NCBI RefSeq assembly: GCF_022539315.1
Contig: NC_066316.1
Span: forward strand, 33,171,245 to 33,235,244
Direction of reading: 5' to 3'
DNA: 64,000 bases
From: Serinus canaria
Lineage: Eukaryota > Chordata > Aves > Passeriformes > Fringillidae
In this document: in pieces, positions 11,652-23,545 of the stretch
Layout: the number at the start of each line of letters is the position of its first letter
How positions within the stretch are numbered: position 1 is the first letter of the stretch
The notes under the pieces: generated by a model
Database searches by the model: none
What the model was told of the DNA's origin: nothing
What the model saw: the letters and a program-made list of their open reading frames with translations, nothing else
Program-made: the position numbers and the translations under genes

Positions 11652-14459
11652 TCTGTTCCTATATCCAAGCTCTTGGGCCAGAGTGAGTTTTATTAATAAC
11701 CACATACCTTCCTAACAATAAGACAGCTTGCAGCCAACAAGCTAAATGCCTTCTTTAAAAAGAGTAACCTAAGAATGTGCTGTATATAAAAATATACAGA
11801 ACAGCAAGACAACTTGAAAAAGGGGAAGGAGCGGTGTAAAAATAAAAATCTCACAGAAAAAAGAGGAAAAACATCTTAAGGTTCCTGCTTTAATAAGCAA
11901 GAAACTTTGATATTTATTTTGCTAATACTATTTTGGCAGTTATATATTTATTGTGTGGAAGAATATCTATCAGAGGATTGCAGCTACACAAATATCCCAC
12001 TTCCACAGCCACAGAACACACTACTACCATAGGACTTCAGAAAAACAAACCTTATCAAAACCCTTTGGTTAAGTTAGCAAAGCTCATGTCTTAACATACA
12101 GCACTGCAATTCTTTAAAGCTCATGTATGCTAAGGATTCAGCATTATTTGAAAAGCAGCAGGAGCAGTTGCTGTAGCTGCAACAGCTGAGAATCACATCG
12201 TGCACCCAGGACACTTTTGGTGTGGTAGGTTAAACCCTGGCCAGGCAACTGGTAGCACAACAACTTTGCAGTGGCCAGTTCAGACCATCCCAAACAACTT
12301 GAGAGACTTATTGAATTAATCCAAACCTGCTTGTTTTGAATTCATAGAGGACACCTATAACTCTTTACTCCTTAGCATATAGTTATCAAATTTAAGGACC
12401 TTATCAGGATTTCCTTACAGATCTGCTAAACTACAATAATTCTAAAAAAAAAAAAAACTCCTGTGAATATGTAGTAAAGCTAATCTCAAGTGAAAAATAT
12501 GGTAAAGAAAGGGGAAGAAATTAAAGGATGAAGGAGCTGGGAAGATATTGATTTAAAAGCTGATTTAGAGGCTTAGGGACTTGTTTTTCTTCCCCCAGCA
12601 TTTAGCATTGAAAGACTGGCTGCTCTTGCAGTCAAGTTTTCAAAATACCTTGGTCTTTTTCAAGCTGACTTACAAGAGCAAACTATAATTCTATAAGCAT
12701 TAGTATACCAGGTAACCATGCTCAAGTCAAATTTTCCACCAATTTCTAATTAAATATCATTAAATCAGTTTGAGTATTCAAAAAGGAGATGGTTTTGAAA
12801 CACAGACATGAGGCAAACTTAGGATACATTAATCTGAAAACCACATCACTTATTTTAGTTCTGCAATGTGAGCTGAGAACTAGATCCAAAGGAAGGATTA
12901 AGAGCCAAATCCTGGCTCCCTTTTACTTCCACAGCCTGACTCCAGGGGTATGTTCCTCAGCCTGGTCTCTCACTTGTCACCTCCTCACCCCAGAAGGTCA
13001 CTGTCTAGAGCTGGTAACCACTCTCTGCACTTTTGATATTAAAGTCAGTAACATCAAGAAGCTCCCTGCTTAGGTCACTCCTAAATCCTTTTGGGATCTG
13101 TACACATGAAAGTCCTCTGCCTTGTCTGTGCTAAACATCCTTTGGTCACACCTAAGATGTCAATCCCACTACATAGGTGCAATCCTGATGCCCAGATTCC
13201 TTTTTCCACGAGCTCTGAACACTCCTTAAAGCTATGAGAGGTACAGGATCAGCTCTCCCAGTTAATGGAAGGATTGCAGACCTCACCCCATCTTGGCTGA
13301 GACTACAGAGGAGATTTATCATCCTCAGAACCTCAGGGCAGTTCCATGTCACTTGAAATAATGAAGTCTCTTTGGTCTGCAGGGAGCAAGCAAGCAAGCA
13401 AGAGCATGACTGTGTAATTTAAGGGGATGAGCATTCACTCAAGAGGAGGGGAAAAAGGTGAATTCTAGTTCCTGCCCCAATTCCCACTGAAGATAAAAAT
13501 ATACAGACAGTCATTAGGGCAGGGCCTGGAAACCAAGAATTTTAGGAAGGGTGGCAGCTGTTCCAGGAAGTATGTGTTCATGAATTCAGCAAAGTAGAGC
13601 ATGAGTAACCAAGCTAAAGCAGGCAAGACATCTTTAGCAGAGGAGATTGTTAGTCTTTTAAGGAAGCTATTTCATGAACAGTGTGATAAGGCTGGAATGT
13701 CATGGCTGTTCTGATTTGGAGGACAAAAATCACTATATATCCAGATAGTCAGCAAACTAATTCAGCAAACTTTTTCTGATGTAATTTTCCCCACTGTAAT
13801 CAATTATGTATTTGCATAAATTGGGGTTTTTAACTTCCCACTAGCAGCACCAGAAGTTTCCAAACAAGCTCTGGGCTCGAACAACAGGCTGCTGTGAAAC
13901 AACCAATTTACCCATGTGTGCCACATGAACCAGCACCAAGATTATGGATTGGCTGGACCTAAGTGAATTATGGGCTGTGAATAGAAGCCTTTCTGGAATA
14001 ATGCTACTTCAGATTAGGGAAATTGAACTTGTTGAGACCAGAGGTCAAGCTGGAGAAATGTTCATCTTTCTAAAGAACATGAACAAGAACACAGCATTAT
14101 GACAAAGAATATTTGAACCTTTGGTCCTGTGTCAAGGGCAGCCTTATCAACATGTTTAGCAAGCATGGAAATATCCCCCCTACAAGCCATGTTCTGTCTA
14201 TTTGACCATATCATGTAGGACTTAAACTCCAGTCTCTAAGACTGATTTCTATGTTGAAAGTCTTCAACCTGTTTCAGGCATGAGGAGTAAAATATGCTTC
14301 AGAAGTAATGGAAAATCCCTGTTCATCTTGGAGATCCTGTTCCTGCACACACTTGCACTCCAGACCCCCTTGCACAAGGCCATCACTGCTCTGAGTGGAG
14401 CAGGTTTCCATAGAAGGGGTTGAAAAGAGAGGCAGTAGAAGGAGTTGTATGTGGAAATG
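11652..14459. other. Non-coding; short simple repeat at 13387-13402
   Basis: Unique AT-rich sequence. It includes an A13 run near 12446 and a short GCAA tetranucleotide repeat (about four units) near 13387-13402. The stretch near 12218-12290 (GTGTGGTAGGTTAAACCCTG) weakly recalls the start of some avian retroviral LTRs, but the match is too short to call. No coding exon is supported. Confidence 0.55.
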
Positions 14460-14489
14460 TATTGATATATTTAATATGCAATATCAATA
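14460..14489. repeat. AT-rich inverted repeat (hairpin)
   Basis: TATTGATAT at 14460-14468 is the exact reverse complement of ATATCAATA at 14481-14489, with a 12-base loop. The flanks are also AT-rich (TATATATC runs). It is probably a simple cruciform-prone sequence with no known function. Confidence 0.8.
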
Positions 14490-17400
14490 TATGTATATAT
14501 CAGCTACTGTATATTAAGCTTGGGATGAGTTTTGTGGTAGTCCAAAACAGACATACTCCTGAAACATTAATTAAATGAATTAAATTTGTTTTAATTCAAG
14601 ATGATACAGTTATTTTCTCTTTGCAGGAAGTAAATATGTGAGGTATCTGGACAAGAATAGCTCAGGTCTCACTAATTTTGCATGAATTATTATGCCTGGC
14701 AGGTTCCTAAGATGCTGAGGCCCACTCCCCTTGCCTGAGAAACTCCAGATCATTGGTAAGGAGCATATGCATAAATCCCAGGTGGGAGAGTACTCTGTAG
14801 AGAGACTCAAACCATTTCACTTATTTGAATGTGGTCAAGGGGAGCAGTTATTCAGAGAAGTGAGACAGCAGATGGCCACCAAAACAACCAGAGCAGTTCT
14901 CAGGGGTAATTGTATTTTCTGCTGAGCTGTAAACATCAGCCCTGTGGGTATTTCCACACACCCACACGTTGATCCTGACCTCATGCACACTTAGAGGTTA
15001 GCTGAGCTTTCTGATGGGATCTCTCGTGAATTCAGCCCAGCAAATACCTATGTATTTGCAGGATTAGCCTCTGTAGCTGAACTGGACTCACCAAATCTGT
15101 TTTGTTGATGTTGATGGTGCTTGTAGCTGTTAATCTTTTACATTCATTACAAGAGAAAAGTTCCCCCCCTGTCACAACACCTCTATTCTGCTGGTCAGGT
15201 GGTTTTTAGATATGTTACACCAATAAGGAAACCAAGTCATGAAAAAGTACCACTTCACTGGCTATTCACATTGAATAGAAAAAGCACAGAGAAAAGCAAT
15301 GAAGAGTGAAAACCAGAAGACCTGAGAATTTGTTTCAGGCTTTTGTTTCAAACTCTTGGGTATAGAACCTTGCTATTTCTGACTTGTAAGGAAGGGCCAG
15401 CTTGAAAACAAATTCATCAAAGTCAGCAGTGAAAAGTGAACATGCCATAAATATGTTAGAAGAAAACACTCAGTGCAAGTTGTTTAGATTACCTGTACAA
15501 ATGTATTGTAGCCAGGCCTGGGCAGCTTAGGAAAGAAAGAAAATGATACAAGTGCCCTTACAGTATTTTTAAAAGTAGTTTCCTCTCTTTATTCAGGAAC
15601 ATCCTGGGAGTGGCTCCTTGGTACAATGGCATTTTCAACTAGAGAGAGAGGCTAGCACAACTGCAGCTGCCTCTCAGCTGCATGTTTTGACATAGAGCAG
15701 AAATACACCCATTCAGAGAACTGCCTGGCTGCCCTGATCATTTCCTCAGAGCAAAAGGGAAAAGATTGAACAGGAGCCTTATGATGCTCTCAGTGGCAAG
15801 GGTCTGCACTGAGCTTCTGCACAGGGACAGCAATGTCCCCACTGTTACCCAATCTCCTGTACAATGTCATCAAAAAACACCCAGGATGAACTCTCAATTA
15901 TATATTTGGCTTTCCAGAGCCCCATCAAGGGGCAATCCAAGGGCAGAGCCCTCCCCTGAACTAAGAATGCTGAAATTTAATTAACTATAATGTGCTTCAT
16001 GCCTATGCAGACTTGCCTTGACTTACATGAACATAATGGGGGTGTATATTCCAGAAGCTGAGCATTGTTTTTTATGAGATCAGGAAATTATAAAATAATG
16101 TAAAAAGGTGCTGGTACAGAGGTTGTGTTCTCTGCTCAAGTGCAAAATCAGTGTGTGCCCCAGTGGTGTTCCATGTCTGGTGTTGCAATGACAGATATTG
16201 CAGTTAGAATTCATGAGAAAAGCCAAAAAGTGAGGAGAGTCTGAAGACTGCACTTATTTCTCAAAGTACACTGGCTGTGTTTAGCAGTAAATATTCATGC
16301 CAAAAGGAGTTAGTGATAAGGATTGAAACAGTTCTCAAGAGTGTAACTCTTGTGATGATCAGGTGTTCTTCATTTTGTGGACAGAGAATTTAAAAGTCTC
16401 ACCATGACTCCTGAATTTACACTGCTGTATCAGAATCAGATACAGCAATGACAGCTGGAAGCTGTAAATAAAGCAGGGTTTTTTTGTCTCAAACTTTGCA
16501 GATCCAAGTGATGAGTTATTCTCCTTGACTGCAGATTACCTTTATAACCAACAATAAAGAGGCACAAAACTGAGTTCTCCCACCACATTTCTTTGAGACA
16601 GTTCAGTTACCACTGTGACAAGATGTTTTCAGACATTATTACCTGAAGGCAAGCTCAGTAGTGCAGATATCTAATGTTTACTTTGCAATCATGATTTTGT
16701 CTCTTTTATACTACACCTAACTCCCAGCTCTGCAGGAGAATTAATCAGCTGCACAAGAGGCAGAGTAGCTGGCTCACAGTCCAGCTGGTGCAGCGCCACA
16801 TGGATTTACATCACCCTGCTGCACCAAGGCTGGCACAGTGGTTCTGGAGAAGCAGGGAGGAAGAAGTTACAGCAGGTATGGACTGAGCTCATACCTGTTT
16901 TCTGGTGGATTTGGGGTTTAACTTTGGTTTGCAACAAGTCCTGGACAGTTTGCTTAACACAGAGCACTCATTACAAGTACAAAATACAGTGTCTGGAAAC
17001 AAGCACACAGCAGCATAATCTTACTCAAAATCAGAATTCCTACAGTTCTGAAAAAGAATAAACTTATTCTGGGATCAGAATGAAAAGTGACAGGAAACAA
17101 GTTATCTCCCTGTCCCAGATGGAATGGAGATGTGGACAGGCTGGAGGGGCCCCAGTGCAGCCAAGGAGCCCAGGGCAGCACGGGCTCCTGACACAGCAGC
17201 AGCTCCTCAGCACCTGCAGGTCTGCTCTGTTAGCAGTGTTCCACAGGAGCCCTGTGCTGAGAGTACTTCAGCTCCTGGTTCTAAGGCAGGCTGCCCTTGG
17301 AGACACAAACAGGCAGGAAGCCACACAGACTTCTGGTTTTGTGAAGAATTGAAACCGATTGACATTTTCCCATAAAATTTCCAATTAACTGTCAAAATCA

Positions 17401-20400
17401 TAAACTATCGTTTAAAAGAAAAGTCTTCAAAAATAATTAATGTTTCACTTTCTCATGAAAGAAATATTTGAAAAGCTTATTCTCCCTACCTTTAAAGGAG
17501 AGACTGCACACAACCTGTCAGTGTTTACCCTTGGACCTTCCTCAACAGGACCCCACTGCTCTGTCTGCCCCTCTTTAACCTTCCCCAGAGCCCTTAGTCT
17601 TATCACATATCAAGATCCATCACACATTCACCTGTTCCTGCTCCTTCTAAGTCTTCCTCCAAAGAAAACTGATTCATCTCTATGTAAATAATTGATCAAA
17701 AGTTCCTTTTTATGTATCCTACGCTCTGGTTTTGAAAGAAAACTTCAGACTGTAAGAGTCAAAAATTATCAGACAGGGACATCAATCATTCATAAAGCAA
17801 AACCATAAAACATGCAAGTACCCAAAAATAATTTGAATTAAGAACCTGGAGAAATTTAGGAGAGTCTTTCCCTGTTTTTTGCAATTTTTCAATTTTCACC
17901 GTCTAATTATTCACTATTATTCAGAATGGCTCAATAGTATCTTAATCAGCACATCTTCAGTCTTCCTGCATTTCTCTACTTGTGCCTTTTCCTTTAAAAA
18001 AATCTCCCCATTCCATTCACCCTCAGAAAGTCACCAGCAATTTTGCTCAGATTGCTCACACTGTTTTGAGGGAGTGCCTCTCTCAGTTCCTTACACTGGC
18101 ACTTTTAAGCCAAACACTGAAATTTCACTATACTCAAGTTGCATCACTACCTACTGACTAGCTCTAGAGAAAGGAAAGCACAGTCATCATAAGCAGCCTC
18201 CTCACTCCATCATCTCAGTAAATAAGCACCACAGTCCCCTCCTGGCTGGCACAAGGGGGAAACATCTTACCTGCCTTGTTCCTGCAAGACCAGGAACAAT
18301 GCTGCTTGTCACAGGTCAGAAAAATGCAGGCAATCTGAGCATGAATGACTGCTTATCAGTGAAGTTTCAAAAATATGCTTCACTCTTTCAGGTATTTTTA
18401 TGAAAGGTCTAGGATGAAAATGGAAAGCATTGACAGTTTAGGAAAAAAACCCCAAAACAGGGAAAATCACTTACTGTACTTGGTTCTGCAGAGGCATTCA
18501 ACACAAACATCACCCTTCCTTGTCCAGCTGCCAAGTGCTAAAGCATGAAATGAGCAGCTGTTTCCTTCAGGCTGGGGCTGTGTGTCTTAACTAGTCACAT
18601 GCCCCTCCTGATAAATCTCACTGCCGTGCCAGGAGGTTAGAATCTGAAGATCATTATTCCCCCTATTAGAAAATCCTTTTCATAACAGCAGCATTTCATA
18701 ATGCTAGGGCATTTGACTGGAATGCCGTGCTGTGTGCTCCATAACTTCTGGGTTTTGGTGGTAAGGTTTTTTTAATGGCTAACACCAAGCAGTAGATAAG
18801 CCTTAATCGACAGTAGGGGCAGCACAAGTTAAACACAACCCCTGATGGCTTCAGGTTTTTTCTGCCTTCAGACTTTGCTGTGTTTTAATACAGGAATTTA
18901 AAGAGGAACAGTAAAATGTAAAATACTGTTGCATTCCTAGTGTCTTTAACACCAGGCCACTCTAGTGATCATGGAAAATACATGAACAATCCCACTTTTG
19001 GGGATTAGCTGTTTTTAAGGGTAACATTACAATCTTTTGTGCTTGGACGGTAGAGTGGTGAGTATTAATAATGCAGATCATTTTAATTTTGGCATCTGGC
19101 ATTTTTATATCATGGATTTTGTGGCTCCATTTTGCCAGACATTGTATAGTCAGGCTGAGACAGTCTCTTTGAGGTGAGGACTATCAGTCTAAACAGAGAG
19201 AGCAAAAAGAAGCATCCTTATCCCCATGTTCCCAGATGTAGGACAAATGAAGGAGAAATGCTGAAGTCAAGAAAGGAACAGGTTTTGATGGAATTTTCCA
19301 GGGTAAATATGTAGCCACACATTACTGAAATTCAACTGAGACTTTACACTGAACTCCCTTCAGCTTGGTCACACATTTAAAGATATTTAGGTATTTGAGG
19401 ACAAAGGGGTACAGTCAATGGTATTCCAAGGGTGAGGTGCAAAAGATCATTCTCTGAATTTCTGAAATTCCCATGCCACATATAGGATACACTGTGCTGA
19501 AACCCCGGCAGTACAGCAGACTGGCAAGATTGAAGGTGATTGTCCATCAGTACAGGACGTGGTGATGGTATTTTGGTGTTTGGGAAGCAATCCAGATCCT
19601 GCAAAATGGCACAGTCTCATTGGATTACAAAGAGCATTATAGGCATTTTTCTGAAATACAAACTGCACCAATAGATAGTGCTGCAACCAAGATTTGGGCA
19701 AACTAAGGGAATTTCTCAGAGCCTGGGGCCTGTTTTTAAAATTGTTAAAACAGAATAGCATATCTAGTTGGCACATTTGTCAGAATCCAGGGAAAGCTAG
19801 CAAATCCTTGAAGATGAAGTCTGCAGTGACAAAGGGTAACTCAGGTCGCTTCCTTTGACCTTACCCAGCTCTTCACATTATATAAACCAGCACATGGTTA
19901 CAAAACCACGCAGCCACCAGCGCTGCCAGCATAGCCTGGGGCAGGGAAGAAGCCCTTGTGCTGATTACCAAGCCTGCCCTTGTGAGCTTCTCCTGTTTTT
20001 CAGGAGAAACAAGTTTCCAGAGAACAGCCTCCCTCCCTGAAGGAGCTCTCTCCACCTGGCCAGGCATGGCTGTACCCAGCATGGGGAGGCTCCTGTCCCA
20101 GCCTGGGGGGCAAAGGAGATGTGGGGTCGGGGTTCCTCCTCAAAAGGCTTGAGCTTTGCATGAGCCCTGGCTCCTCTTGGCCTGAGCAAGGCCAGTGCAG
20201 AGGGAGGAGGAAGGCCTGGGACACAGGGAATGTTTGCTGCAGGTGTGTCCTGATGTGCAGTCAGGCTGGGCAACCCCTCAGCAAGCTGCTCCTCATGTCA
20301 TCCTGGGAGACTCCAAGAGGCTGTCCCAGGGCATGGGGCTCTGTGACCCAGCACAGCTGCTGAGGTGGCTTTAAAAAAGGAGGCTGTAAAACTATTAATT

Positions 20401-21536
20401 TAAAAATGAAAAATAAACCCATGAGGAACGAGTTCATTTTAATCTAGACCGCTGGAGGAATGGCAATTTCCAAAAGGGAGCAGGAGCTGCCCTGGCAGAA
20501 CTGAGTTGGGAGTTCCAGCAGACCCTGGCCATGGATCACAGAACTGGATATGAACACCTGGCCTCACTCAGAGAAAGGAGAAGGCACTCACTGTGCTTTA
20601 GGGCACAGCCCATTCACCAAATCCTTGGTCAAGTTATCCTTGATAAATGGCATTTCATTTCCCCTAAAATGCACTGAGATCAAGGGTAACAGAACTTCAC
20701 CTGCAATTTTAAAATTAAATTAAATCTTAAATTTCTTTACAACTTTCAGCAAAATTACTCCCTGTTGATACTGAAGAAAACACGACTGAAGTGTGTTCCA
20801 AAATAATCTATTTATCCACAAATACCATTTTTATTACTTTGCCCATTTCTCTGATTGTGCAGTATCAGCTGCACTCTTTGACATTTTTCAGCAGCTGTTC
20901 ATACAATTGATTAAATACAGGTGGTACCTGGGCCATTTGAAATAGCACAGAGCACAGTGGCATCACTCTGCACTGAATAGCTGCCTCTGTCTGGTAGCCA
21001 TGCTCCACACAGGACCATAATTTGATGATGGTGACTGAATGGCAATATTCCACAAACAACTTGGGATGCACTCCTAAAAAGAAAAGTAGCCTTTGTACTT
21101 TCTGAAATGAGTAGACAAATGAATTGATTTTTGTGGCTCTGTAAATACTGCCATGAACTGCGGTTTGGGTGGGAAAAAGTTCATCTACCCTCATGCTAGA
21201 CAGACAGTTTGAAGTCATTGTGAAACAGAACAGAGAAATAATTTGGGTGTAATTGCTGAAAATAAAGGTCTGTAAAATTTTGTGGAGATTTTCCTTTTTT
21301 TTCTATTCTTTCTGTTTTTTAAAAGAAACACCCACATATAAAAGAAGATCAGGTGGCTAATGCAGCTACAAAACATTAAGTGTTGTGTTCTTATATCTAT
21401 CAGACAGCATCTTAAATATGACAACAGCTCTGCTGTGTGGAATACAACAGTATTCTGCCTTCTCTTTCTGCTGAGACAGCAGATGAAGCCTGGATTGCAA
21501 AGGGTACATTTCTTCCTCCATGGACATTCCTTTGTG
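14490..21536. other. Non-coding, nothing recognised
   Basis: Unique sequence without exon-like features that I can support. A GC-richer pocket at about 19900-20370 produces overlapping frames of 60-100 codons on both strands, but its CpG content is low and none of the products is recognisable. The rest is AT-rich. Confidence 0.6.
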
Positions 21537-21593
21537 AGTAGGACACCATGATCCCTGTGGGCTCCTTACAACTCAAAATATTCTATGATTAAT
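21537..21593 (+). mobile_element. CR1 LINE 3' tail, small fragment
   Basis: The string ACAACTCAAAATATTCTATG ATT matches the terminal block of CR1 elements (ccaactcaaaatattctatgatt). Only the last few dozen bases are recognisable, so the 5' limit is approximate. Confidence 0.65.
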
Positions 21594-21900
21594 GCCTCAG
21601 ATAAACACTGAGAGATGAACACAGACTTCTCAGTGTCTCATGAAATGAAACGTGAGAAGTACTGAAAAGGAGTAGCAAAAAATAAGTACAGTTAGCACTG
21701 ACTTGTGATAGGGATGTGTAAGGTAAAACTTTTAATGTCACACAGAATGGATAGCTTTTAGAATAGCCTCAAGTAATTAAAGAATAGAACAGTTGTCCTT
21801 TTGGGTTTGGGTTGAGATCAGGAAGATTTTTGCTTTTACTGATGCTGGATAGATGGATGTAGGAGAGTCTTTATTTCATGGCTTTTTTAAAAATTTTTTC

Positions 21901-21917
21901 TTTTTTTTTTTTTTTTT
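21901..21917. repeat. Poly-T tract
   Basis: A run of 17 T directly preceded by another T-rich segment. No gene or retroposed copy adjoins it that I can recognise. Similar homopolymer runs occur at 35720-35736, 44277-44297 and 53252-53272. Confidence 0.9.
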
Positions 21918-23345
21918 AAGGCACTTGGCTATGCCTTGTTTCTGTGTCATTTAATTAACTGTAGGTGTGTTAATTTAGAAATTGATCACTGATAAAGATC
22001 TTATCTCAACATCAGTACTTTGACACTGTGCAGAATTATGACCTATAGAGTTATTTTCTGCATATGGCAGTTATGGACCTCTGTTCTGTGAGTTGCCTGA
22101 AAATGTCTCTTTTCTGCTGACATGTTCTTCAGGAATTTATGGAACAGATGTAAGGCTCTCAGTGGACATAAATGTCAGGTTACACTAACTGCAAGTCTGT
22201 GTTGCTAGGTTTGTTTCCTGAATGGCTGCACTCTATTCAACAGAGGAACTGCCTGGTTTGCTGGTCTGCCTCACTGCCCCAGGTATTCTATAGCCTTCAC
22301 TATCAGCTGAAGTGAATGAAAGCAGACCATGGAAGCCTTCACCAGACAGGATGCTTTATAAATACCTAAGTGTGATTAAAGGGGCTGCTAGAAATAGCTA
22401 CAAATTCTTGCACACAGCTTCCAGCTAAAGGACACACGAGGGGCAGATCAGATAAGAAATTTTGCTGAAAATTCTGCACATAAGGCTCTCAACCTTACAT
22501 TACATTAAATCAGTTTAAAACATTTATGGGCTATATGACATCCCTGGCAATTGAAGTCATTTCCAGGTTCTTCAGGGCAATGCTCTAGGGAGCACAGGAG
22601 CACTACAAATGCCCAGTGCACCTCCCCTTTCATGCCCAAGGGTGCACTCAGCACTCACATCACCTCTAACAGAGTAAGAGTTCAGAGGATAAGTTATCAA
22701 ATTAGGCATCCCTGGATATCACCCTTGATATCAGTCCCTCCTTTCAATATCATCAATTAAATGTCATAAGGGAACCTAGAGCAATGCTTAGAGTCAAGGC
22801 TGCTGGTTGCTTTTCATTGGAAAACAGTGCCCTTCAGTGATTTAGGTATATGAGAAAATAGCAATTTAAATGGAAGTTTGATATGCTGTCTACTCATCTG
22901 AAATTCAGAGTTTGTGAATTAAGCTAAAATATCCAATAACTATATTGCCAGAAATTATGGATGGAAAAAAATTGTTGTGCTCTGTTAAACATTTCTTTCG
23001 AGTCGAAAAACTGTAATAGTTTTAGTCTAGGAAGTACAGACCTGCTTTTTGAGAGCTCAGCTGCACCATGGCAGGCAGTGGAGGATTTTTTTGTTGACCT
23101 GGTAAACATTCAGCCCCGCTATAAGGCTCTGACAAAGGTTTTCACTTGTTCTGTGACTCCTGGATTCTCTGGGAATTAAGGCACTCTGCCAGTAGTCTGT
23201 GCCCTGAGTGCTTCTTATGCCATGTTCCAGAGGGGCTCTGGCTTGTCCTCTAGGCTGCCTTCCTACCACCTTTGGATAGGTCTCAGTTTTCTCCTAAGCA
23301 CTTGGTCTGTTTAGTGGAAAACCCAGAAGCACTATGCCTGGGATG
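21918..23345. other. Non-coding, nothing recognised
   Basis: Unique AT-rich sequence between a poly-T tract and the pentanucleotide microsatellite. No coding similarity seen. Confidence 0.6.
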
Positions 23346-23495
23346 GAATGGAATGGAATGGAATAGAATAGAATAGAATAGAATAGAATAGAATAGAATA
23401 GAATAGAATAGAATAGAATAGAATAGAATAGAATAGAATAGAATAGAATAGAATAGAATAGAATAGAATAGAATAGAATAGAATAGAATAGAATA
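23346..23495. repeat. (GAATG)3(GAATA)27 pentanucleotide microsatellite
   Basis: Three GAATG units (23346-23360) are followed by 27 perfect GAATA units (23361-23495). The purity over 135 bases suggests it is young and length-polymorphic. On the minus strand it reads as a repeated YSILF peptide, which explains two apparently long but meaningless open frames there. Confidence 0.97.
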
Positions 23496-23545
23496 TCTCA
23501 GTTTGAAGGGACCTGTGAGGATCATCTGTTTGGCTGAACATCATC
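23496..23545 (-). mobile_element. CR1 LINE 3' end remnant beside the microsatellite
   Basis: Directly after the microsatellite the plus strand reads TCTCAGTTTGAAGGGACCTG and then AGGATCATCTG. This matches the reverse complement of the CR1 3' terminus, where the tail motif (ATTCTATG units) normally sits exactly where the array now is. The array therefore probably grew from a CR1 tail. Confidence 0.7.

Noticed and set aside
12218..12290. Possible retroviral LTR start (GTGTGGTAGGTTAAACCCTG)
   Set aside because: Only a short stretch resembles what I recall of avian LTRs; no ends, poly(A) signal or duplication could be found.
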